Origin: Hyparrhenia diplandra
Lineage: Eukaryota > Streptophyta > Magnoliopsida > Poales > Poaceae
Length of the DNA: 64,000 nt
Assembly: GCA_015847255.1 (NCBI GenBank)
Contig: JADLZK010008555.1
Location: 62,001-126,000, forward strand
Direction of reading: 5' to 3'
Positions within the stretch are counted from its first letter, which is position 1; every line of letters begins with the position of its first letter. A program made the position numbers and the translations under genes. Under the pieces are notes generated by a model. That model searched no databases, was not told where the DNA came from, and saw only the letters and a program-made list of their open reading frames with translations. Shown piece after piece: positions 56,620 to 64,000 of the stretch.

Positions 56620-57400
56620 TGCCTTAAATATATATGGATAGGTTCCACCATAAGAAATCTTTGCTCAGTTCACGTCAAATGAGTGATACCACCATTTAAC
56701 TTCTCCACGCTTATATATCAGCAAGTTGAGGCCTATTTCTTTCTTGAAATGGTACTCAATAGTCAGCTACGTTTGCTTCCTCAATGAAATTTTCTTATCT
56801 GCATTATTAAGGAAGGTTCAGAGTGCACTAATGTCAACTCTCAAATTGATCAAAGATAAGTTATCTGGAATCAAGAAACCTTCAGAGGGCATCAAGAAAT
56901 AACCTTTGTTTGGTTGTCTGCATGCCACAATGATGCAATTGACATACGTCGGCTAGCTTGAAGAACACAAGTCAGTCAACACCACGCGTTGTACTTGCAC
57001 GTACAATATCGTACAAAATCAAAGGGTGATACATGCATCCTCTGATTGGATATGTGTAATTGTCACTTGACGAGAGAAACCGTAGGTACCCAAAATAATA
57101 CACTATTGCTGCTGTCGAAGTACACTGTGTTCGTGAATGTACGTAAGCTGCTGATGTCAAAGAAAATGTATGCAAGCCACTGAAATTAATTTTAGGAAAC
57201 GGCCAGTGCTTCATTGTTTTCTCCATACGAAGACTTAAGTCCACATCATCAAGAAAGGTTCAGAGTGCAGCAATGTCAACTCAATCAGAATAATTAGCAG
57301 GGCAGCATTTGTTTGCTAAAGTGATGTAATTGACGTACATCGGCCGCTTAGTGCTGCATGAAGAACAACTCAGTCAAACGCCTCATGGCTAGAATTTGAT
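56620..57400. repeat. Diverged direct duplication upstream of RLK copy 3
   Basis: 56812-56985 (aaggttcagagtgcactaatgtcaactc ... gacatacgtcggc ... gaagaacacaagtcagtcaa) is repeated at 57255-57385 in the same order, with a spacing of about 440 bp. No coding sequence is recognised. Confidence 0.55.
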
Positions 57401-57617
57401 AGCATATTGTATCTCCCGGCCTAATTTGGATGTGACCCAATAGGGACATATGAGTGAAGAGTGCGCATGTTTAGTACCACCTTGTTGGATAAGCAAGGGT
57501 GGAGCCAACTTATAAGTCTTCGCCTTCCAGCGATATCCCTTCGGGTTAACCTTTTACACTAAGCGAGAATGAAAGTGTAAGCAGAGTTGTATGTGTATGT
57601 GTGCGCGCCCTCGGTAG

Positions 57618-57988
57618 GGCTGTGCGGTGCGGCTTTAAGAGTAGGGTGTTACACGTGTAGTCCCTCCAATCCGGTTTCTAAAAAGGAGTGAAGTATGACA
57701 TAATTTTCCAAATTACATTTTTGAATATTTATGATTATTAATTAGGTAGTACATTTGGTTACAATAATATAAAAACTACCAAGTTTATATTACAACGTTA
57801 AAAAAAATTATTGGCTTAATAAACGATGAAATATATTATAGTTTGACTCTTAGTTTATATGAAATGCCTTATGCGGCTTTGAAGGGCAGGGTGTTACATA
57901 TGTACTCCCTCCAAGTACGGTTTATAAAAAGGAGTCAAGTATGACATAATTTTCCAAATTACATTTTTGAATATTAATGATTACTAGT
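57618..57988. repeat. ~115-bp direct repeat pair with MITE-like ends
   Basis: 57618-57740 and 57870-57985 share 'gcggcttt', 'gggtgttaca', 'ctccctcca', 'aaaaaggagt', and 'aagtatgacataattttcc' through 'catttttgaata'. The second copy has a cleaner ctccctcc MITE-type terminus. Between them is AT-rich DNA. Confidence 0.55.
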
Positions 57989-58438
57989 AAAAGTGCCCGT
58001 ACATTGCAACGAGATGTACATCACGCCGCGAGCTCATTCAACACTTTATTATTTTGTTGGAGTTTTTATCCAAACTATCAAAAATACAAATGACGTTGCA
58101 ACGAGAATAAAACTTAAGTTTATGTTAATGGTTGTGGCATCCTTCTTGCCGGTGCACGCAAGTGCGGCAAGGCCTCAACCTCCCGCCGTCGCAAATGCTG
58201 CTCCCACGTGTCTGCGCGCGCTACAGCCTGGTCGCCCCTGCGCCGCACCGCCCGCTTGCCTCCCACCAGCGTTGCCTAGCGCCCCGGCATCCCAACACAC
58301 CCGTACTTACAACGGGGCCTGCTAGTAGCAGGCGCAAGGGAAGGAAGAAAGAGAGAGCATCATGCTTGAGAGCTAAGGTCATGCGCAACATCGGAGGCCC
58401 TTATCATATTTGGATTCTTCTTTTCTAACAAACTTAGA
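57989..58438. other. Unassigned repeat-like DNA
   Basis: Begins with 'actagtaaaagtgcccgtacattgcaacgag', a phrase common at plant transposon borders. The GC-rich core (58140-58330) has no domain. Class unknown. Confidence 0.25.
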
Positions 58439-58451
58439 CACAATCTCTTAT

Positions 58452-58471
58452 ATTTTTTTTTTTAGAGAACT
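58452..58471 (-). mobile_element. 20-bp poly(T) micro-insertion with 13-bp TSD
   Basis: CACAATCTCTTAT occurs at 58439-58451 and 58472-58484. The insert is mainly T followed by agagaact, the same pattern as 44176-44195. Confidence 0.55.
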
Positions 58472-58484
58472 CACAATCTCTTAT

Positions 58485-59017
58485 TTAACCAACAGTTTCC
58501 TAATCTACTATGGCCCAATATAGAAACTAATACATGGCCAGCCAAGGCCCCACCTAGCCCTACTTCCTAGGCCCCTCCTAGTTCCACCTTTAGGCATGTG
58601 ACACAACTATTCTTAGATTCCTTAGGCATGAATAATAATGACATCGTAGCACTAGTGAAGTTCGGGGTACTCGATCTAGCTAGTGCCAAAGGACGATGTT
58701 CCTAACCAAATATACGCCTTGACGACCAGATGGTTAAAATCCAATCTCAAAAAGTACTCGTTTCATAGCTATCAATACCACCAACTTTTTGTGTTGGTAG
58801 TTTAGTTGTGACAACGAAACTTTTTTCTATCTCTCTTTGTAATTAGTCTAACTACCTAGTAACTTTGCTGATGTGTCATAACATTAAATGAAAGCAAAAC
58901 TCCTTTCGAAATTCTACTAAAACTAGCCCTAAAACTCACCTCATTGTACATCTGTTCAATAGACGCTACACAAAGAAAATCCTATTACATCTCTTTCTAT
59001 CTTGGCTCTCTTGTATG
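58485..59017. other. Upstream DNA of RLK copy 3, nothing recognised
   Basis: Intergenic, AT-rich. No open frame with known similarity, no inverted repeat noticed. Confidence 0.35.
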
Positions 59018-59269
59018 CTCTCTCCGTTCAGAAAAAACATGCAATTGCAGCACTGTAACATGTTTGATTAAATATAGTTAAAAAATATTAATATTTATGG
59101 TATCAAATAAATACCATTAGATTTGTTACTTGAAATATATTTTCTTAATAAATTAAATTGAAGTTGCAAATAGTATTCAGTAATATTTTTTTTTTTACTA
59201 TTTGGTCATACGTAGATTGCTTTTGGCGGCATGTAAACCATAGTTGCATGTTTTACTGGATGGAGGGAG
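59018..59269. mobile_element. Stowaway-type MITE (~252 bp)
   Basis: Left end ctctctccgttcagaaaaaacatgcaa pairs with right end ttgcatgttttactggatggaggga. The right end is flanked by TA at 59270-59271, and a TA lies close to the left end at 59014-59015. It lies about 170 bp upstream of the copy 3 TATA box. Confidence 0.65.
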
Positions 59270-59436
59270 TAACAAACTATTTTATTTTTTCTTAATTCTG
59301 ATGTTACTTCGCTGTTTCGCTTACTTAACATCCTTAATGGCCACAGAAACCATCCTAGTATAGTTTTTATTTAAAACCACCGAAGCATTTCTCAACGGGC
59401 AAAGAGAATATGGACGTTGACATATCGTAACTAACT

Positions 59437-59446
59437 CTATAAATAC
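59437..59446 (+). promoter_or_regulatory. TATA box of RLK copy 3
   Basis: CTATAAATAC lies 80 bp upstream of the ATG at 59517. Between them an upstream ATG at 59487 opens a very short frame ending after four codons. Confidence 0.5.
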
Positions 59447-59566
59447 GAGGATAGACAGGGTGTCTGTTAGCGTGCTGCATCCAAAATGCCTTGTCGATAG
59501 AAATCCACAAGCCATCATGGCGGGGCTCTCGTTATTGGTTTTACTGCTGCTGATGATTACCCCTGT

Positions 59567-61556
59567 GTACATAACGCTTTCAAGGCCCGCCGGTCGCCCC
59601 GCCGGCGACGCTGGCGGCGACCCCGCCGCCGCCTCTCAGCGAGCCCCCCTCCCTCCCCTTCCCCGCCGCCGAGGGGCCGGCCGGGAGCCCGGTCAGGTCC
59701 TAAGGACGGCGGCGGCGGGCCTCTTCGACCATCCCGGCTGGCAGCGGCGTCCTCGGAGCGGCGGGCGGCGTGTTTCACCCCGCGGCCATGGTGACAGCGG
59801 CGGCGTGGGAGCGCAGATCCGGGCCTCGAGACCGGATCCGCCATCCCCACGCTGGATCTTCGACGTGGAGGCCGCCAGCACGGGAGTTGGCGCCCAGATG
59901 GCGCCGGGACTCACCGCCGCGCGCGCTGAGAGAGACCGCGAGGCTGCCGGACAGCAGCACGGCAGTCATGGCGCGGCGGGATGGTGGTGGCGTGTTGCCG
60001 CGCTTGACCGGGCCACATGGTTCGGGGGTCGACGGCAGCGGGCGGATGCGGTGAGGTCGTGCTGCCTCGCTTTACCCGACCGGCGAGGTGCCGTGGGGTG
60101 TTGCGGTGAGTGAGCTGCGGTGGCTGCGTGGGTGCAGCAGTGTGAGGAGCGCGGTGCGACAGCGGGTGAGGGTGCTTGCTCGTCGGCCGACGCTGTCCTA
60201 GGTGGTGGCGGGAGGAGCAGCAGAGGAGGGGACTTGGTGGTGCGGTACGTGGATTGTGATGGAGGAGTTGCTGTGGTGGGCTGTCCCGGCGGTGGTGCTA
60301 GTGTGCCTTGCTGTGCGCTGTGGCGGGTTGATGTCCAAGCGAAAGCTTTCGCCCAACTCATCTTTGGTGGCATGGCGGCGGCGTCATTGACGTCACCTTC
60401 CGTTGGGGGCGCCATGAGGGAGATACAACCCCCCGCACAACGCCTCTCGGGTGAAAACCCCTGTCCATCTATCGGACGAGCGACGACGGCGCCATTGGCG
60501 TCGCCCTCCTTGAGGCGCCGTCTCTAGAGACTCCGCCGGCCGGTGTTGCTACCCACCGCGGCGGCCGCTTAATGCCGGGCTCTTCCGTTGTGTTGAAGGC
60601 GAGAAGGGTGTTGGCTTCACCGCTGGACAGGAGGTCGCTTTCTTTGCCGTGGACAGGTGTCATCTTCTTTGTCGTCCGCCGCTTGCGGCGATCTGCGGGC
60701 GGCCGGGCATTGCTTCTCGCGAATCGCCAAAGGCGGTGCGGGATCGCGTCTGTGGACGGCGCTTGCGGCAACGGCATCGGGATGACTCGTTTGCGGTACG
60801 GGCCACGGCGGGTTTTTTCCAAAGATGGCTGGAACCACCCGGTGTGGCACAACGCCGGAAGATGGCGCGAGCGACTACCCCGTTCTTTCCGCTCGACGGT
60901 GGCAACCTCTAGCGCTGAGATGCTACGAGGGAACGCCGAACCGCGGCGCGGTCCGGTTTGCTTCAAGATGATCATCGTGGGTGGGGCAGCTTTGCTCGTT
61001 GTTTTGATGGCAACCTTTGAAACGAGACTGGAGCATGAGCGTTGTGGCGGGCGTGGCATGGAGGCCCCCCGCGCACAAGAGAGGAGTACAACGGCGGATG
61101 CGGCGAGGTCCCCCGCGCGTTGTGGAGGCTCGGTCTTGGTGTTTTTCATTCCATCAAACGACGGCTTTGTTGCAGCGGCACTACGGCGTAGGGTCCTGCA
61201 CGGCGGTGGCCTTCTCGGTGTGGTGGCGTCCGCCCCTTTGTTATCTTCGGCGCTGGATTTCGTCAGTGGCTCTCGACGACTGCACTTGTGCGGCTTGTGG
61301 GTGGTTGTTTGTAGTTGTGTTTGCCTCCTCTGCGGCTATGCTGGTTTTGAGTCTCGGCCATGTTGGCCGTTGAGTGGTAACCCGTGTTGATGTCCCAATC
61401 CAACCGGGTGAGTTGAGTTAGTTAGTTTTGTTTTAGCTTTAGTTTAGTTTTTTCCCTTTCTTTTTTGGTGTTTGTTTTCTTTGTAACTTGCGCCGTCTGG
61501 CGTCTCCTTCTTTTTAATATAGCGGGCAGCTCTCCTGCCGGTTCGTTTCAAAAAAA
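59567..61556 (+). mobile_element. 2-kb non-autonomous L1-like retroposon with 14-bp TSD
   Basis: ATGATTACCCCTGT is found at 59553-59566 and 61557-61570. The 1990-bp insert ends in 'taatatagcgggcagctctcctgccggttcgtttcaaaaaaa': a stem-loop (gggcag/ctgcc) before poly(A), as in plant L1 elements. The interior is GC-rich. I recognise neither endonuclease nor reverse transcriptase. The longest open frame (60572-61390, 272 codons) has no known domain. It could be a 5'-truncated or internally unrelated element mobilised by L1. Confidence 0.75.
61521..61548 (+). other. 3' stem-loop of the retroposon
   Basis: The sequence agcgggcagctctcctgccggt forms a short stem (ggcag with ctgcc) followed by about 8 bases and poly(A). 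The same layout closes the 2398-2553 insertion. In L1-like elements such hairpins are known to matter for recognition by the element's reverse transcriptase. Confidence 0.6.
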
Positions 61557-61667
61557 ATGATTACCCCTGTTGTCGTCAGTGAGCAAGGTAGTAATAACCC
61601 AAATAATCCTGCTTCAACTTCATGTACTACATAACCTCGATCGGAATTTGATGAATCGTGCGTGCAG

Positions 61668-62217
61668 ATTTCCTGAGCATCGACTGCGGCGTGGGAGTCA
61701 AGTTCAACGGCACGACGGACACGTCTACAGGCATCGTCTACGTCTCCGACGAACCGTACACCGACGCCGGCGAGAACCACATGGTAGACCGCGAATTCTC
61801 TTATTTGGACCGTCATCAAACCCTGAGGAGCTTCCCGTCCGGCGTGCGGAACTGCTACGCGCTCCCCACCGTGGCCGGGACCAAGTACCTGTTGCGGGCG
61901 GAGTTCGCGTACGGCAACTACGACGGCAAGAACAGCCCGCCGCTGCAGTTTGACCTGTATCTGGGCGCCAACCTCTGGAAAACTATTTATCTGGGAGCTG
62001 CAACGTCATCGTCGGGAGTCTTCTTCCCGCTCGAGGCGATCTTCGTCGCGTGGGCAGGCTGGGCTCCGTTCTGCCTGGTGAATACGGGCCGCGGCACGCC
62101 GTTCGTGAACGTCGAGGAGCTCAGACCGCTCGGGGCCAGCCTCTATCCGCAGGTCGCACCCGGTCTGATCATGGGCATGTATTATCGGCAAAACATGGGG
62201 GCAAACGGTTCCATATG
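61668..62217 (+). CDS. Copy 3 malectin exon 2 (open)
   Basis: 550 bp, fully open, encoding the first half of the malectin-like domain. It differs from copies 1 and 2 throughout, so copy 3 is the most diverged of the three. Confidence 0.8.
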
Positions 62218-62570
62218 GTACTACCTGCGTTTCAAATTATATTAGTTAGCTTTATTTATTTTAAAAAAAATAAGTCTATCTTACTTTAATCAATTTTATT
62301 TATATATGGAAAATAAACTAGCAGTTACGGTATAGATTTGGTTCATTAAATTCTCTACCATATATATGTTGATATAAGCTATTTAAAAGTAATAAATATC
62401 GGTAAAATGTATATATCTTCAAAACTTCTTCACCATGTAGATTGTAGACCATGTAAATATGTAAGATAATTTTTTATTTTGATAGCTCATCAACCATGTC
62501 GCTTTAATTACAAACCACATAGCAATGACACTAAAAAATTAATTTCTGTTTTAAATTGTACTTTATAATA
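62218..62570. other. AT-rich DNA after copy 3 exon 2
   Basis: Possible intron. No exon, repeat or open frame is recognised. Confidence 0.35.
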
Positions 62571-62720
62571 CTTTCCTCCGTTCCAAATTGTAGTTCACTT
62601 TTGGCTTTTCTAGATTCATTTGATTTACTATGTATCTAGACATAGTGTATAACTAGGTGCATAGCAAAATCAATGTACCTAGAAAAGCCAAAAGTGAACT
62701 ACAATTTGGAACGGAGGGAG
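62571..62720. mobile_element. Stowaway-type MITE, near-perfect hairpin (150 bp)
   Basis: The arms ctccgttccaaattgtagtt... and ...aactacaatttggaacggag pair over about 40 bp, including 'cacttttggcttttctag'. It is flanked by TA (62569-62570, 62721-62722). The pairing is almost uninterrupted, so it is recent or selected as a hairpin. Confidence 0.85.
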
Positions 62721-62722
62721 TA

Positions 62723-63330
62723 GTAAATTGCATAAATTGTTATTTTAAATGAGTTTTGACATTTTAATTAAAATACTATGTCATATCAATGTTGGTACTT
62801 TAAATAAGTCATTATATGTTTTATAGACCAATACTAATTCATATATAATCATGTGATACAACAAATCTAGCATGTTAAGTGTTGTGGTGCAAGCTAGAAC
62901 AACTATTCATTAATTACTAGTGTAAGAATAAGAGGGTAGGTTGGGACCTATTAATAAAATAAAAAATAAAAATTGTGAACAAAAGATATAATAAACACTT
63001 GTTTTAACTTAACATGTGAATTAAAAAGCCTAGATTAAAAGTTAAAATCTAAACAATAGATTCATGATGGCACAAAAAGAAACAACAAGAGCTTATATAA
63101 CTTAATTTAGGCTTCAACTAATTAAATACAAAACATACTAATAGAAACAAAGATAAATCCTAGAAATTATATCTCCAGATTCATAATAGGGCCTTCTTCA
63201 TATTAGTTCTCACAAGACCCAAACAGAAAAAGGGTGAATCCTTGAAATCCTCACAAAAATTTAAAAAAAAAAATTTGGTCATCAATTCAGTATATTAATA
63301 TAAGCAACAACTAGTTTATAGATAGGTCCT
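62723..63330. other. AT-rich DNA without recognised feature
   Basis: No repeats, open frames or motifs I can support. Confidence 0.35.
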
Positions 63331-63339
63331 CATGAGAAG

Positions 63340-64000
63340 AGTGAATTACAAATAAGTCTTGGATCCGAAGAGGAACCATGCGGCGTTGTCCATGGCGACG
63401 GAGACGATAGAACCACCGGTGGAGGGTCGCAGGGGTGTCGAGGACGCCGTAAACCAGTGTGGCATGACCGTGCAGAGCGCCGATTTAAGGGTGGGCCGGT
63501 GAAGCCAACAATAAAGGAGCACACCGACGACCGAAAGATTCGGGTGAAGCCGCCGCCGGAGATTGACAAAGTGGCTTGGACCAGGATCCCGTGGGGATGT
63601 GGCGTTGTCAAGCAAACACCATGAGTGGAGCCACCATGCCGGGGAAGAGTCGAAGAAGACGGAAAGCGCAGCCAAGAGGGGCAGTGGTGAGAGACAGTAA
63701 TAGGGACTAGATCCACACAAGAGAGGATCTAATCCATAGTCTCTACTCTCGACTCCCGGACAGATCGGGGCGGCGACAAGGAAACACCGCTAGCAGCAGA
63801 GGATGGAAATGGGTGGAGGAGGAGCCGCTTGAGGGGGCGATGGGGTGACTTTATTTTATTTCTACTAACCTCGAGGAGCAAGGATTGGGTTGAGTCCCAC
63901 ATCGAAAATTGATTTGGGGGGGGGGAGTACAACATATAAGTGGTGGCAATCCTCACCCCATCGGGCTAGTCTTTTGGGTTAAATTAGGCCCAAGGCTTGG
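63340..64000 (+). repeat. Probable LTR-retrotransposon sequence running off the window
   Basis: The end (about 63885-64000) reads 'ttgagtcccacatcg ... caacatataagtggtg ... gggctagtcttttgggtt', a pattern I know from plant LTRs. 63340-63880 is GC-rich with frames on the - strand but no domain. Borders are not determined and the element may continue beyond 64000. Confidence 0.4.

Larger units (their letters stand above)
59517..62217 (+). pseudogene. Malectin-like LRR receptor kinase, copy 3, 5' part, disrupted
   Basis: Exon 1 starts at 59517 (MAGLSLLVLLLLMITP) and is cut at 59566 by a 1990-bp retroposon. After the second target copy (61557-61570) the remaining codons end at 61587 with a GT donor. 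Exon 2 (61668-62217) restores the frame and gives DFLSIDCGVGVKFNG, RSFPSGVRNCYALP, FAYGNYDGKN and FVAWAGWAPFCLVNTGRGTPF, all uninterrupted. The GT donor at 62218 matches the exon border in copies 1 and 2. No third exon is visible in the last 1.8 kb; it is either beyond the window or lost. Without the insertion the exon would encode a normal secretory leader. Confidence 0.8.

Noticed and set aside
60572..61390. 272-codon open frame as a gene
   Set aside because: It lies inside the L1-tailed retroposon, has no recognised domain, is GC-rich with overlapping long frames on both strands, and begins nowhere near a promoter.

Overview
This is plant nuclear DNA from a grass (Poaceae), most likely rice or a close relative. 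That placement is inferred from the repeat types (CACTA, MULE, Stowaway-type MITEs, Tat-lineage gypsy, L1-like LINEs) and from plant-style introns with GT/AG borders. The species cannot be fixed from the sequence alone.

The only host genes I can support are three copies, all on the + strand, of one family: malectin-like, leucine-rich-repeat receptor kinases (LRR-RLK subfamily I). Copy 1 (3862-12976) keeps all 13 exons but has three single-base indels. Copy 2 (about 32700-39507) has lost its start, signal peptide and half of the first malectin exon, and it carries substitution stops, frameshifts and Arg in place of the ATP-binding Lys. Copy 3 (59517-62217) has its signal-peptide exon split by a 2-kb retroposon and no further exon is visible before the window ends. 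None reads as an intact kinase. Some copy-1 breaks lie in homopolymers and could be sequence errors, so copy 1 is the only one that might be functional.

The rest is layered transposon DNA. Between copies 1 and 2, an L1-like LINE remnant (13640-28790 overall) was hit by a 1.8-kb MULE (9-bp target duplication) and by an LTR element now reduced to a solo LTR (TSD TGTTC). A full-length 11.3-kb Tat-type gypsy element (16672-27932, - strand, TSD ATATG) then landed in that solo LTR. After the stack comes a local duplication (about 28500-30390 and 31813-34500) of the LINE tail plus RLK/CACTA intron sequence. One copy carries an 801-bp solo LTR, and CACTA right-end fragments lie between and inside the copies. 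Between copies 2 and 3 lie a copia element (40639-45126, TSD GTTTT), a small inverted-repeat element (46242-47000) and a full-length 9.6-kb CACTA transposon (47003-56616, TSD AGA) with TNP2-like, DUF4216-like and TnpA-like remnants. The CACTA leader also contains a striking set of long hairpins. Scattered through the window are very short poly(T)/poly(A)-ended insertions with 13-18 bp target duplications, read here as extremely 5'-truncated L1 retroposition.

No RNA genes, CRISPR arrays or prokaryotic features were seen. I found no convincing new system. The most unusual items are the nested stack with exact target duplications, the CACTA leader hairpins, the cohort of tiny retroposons and the deletion-fused RLK copy 2.
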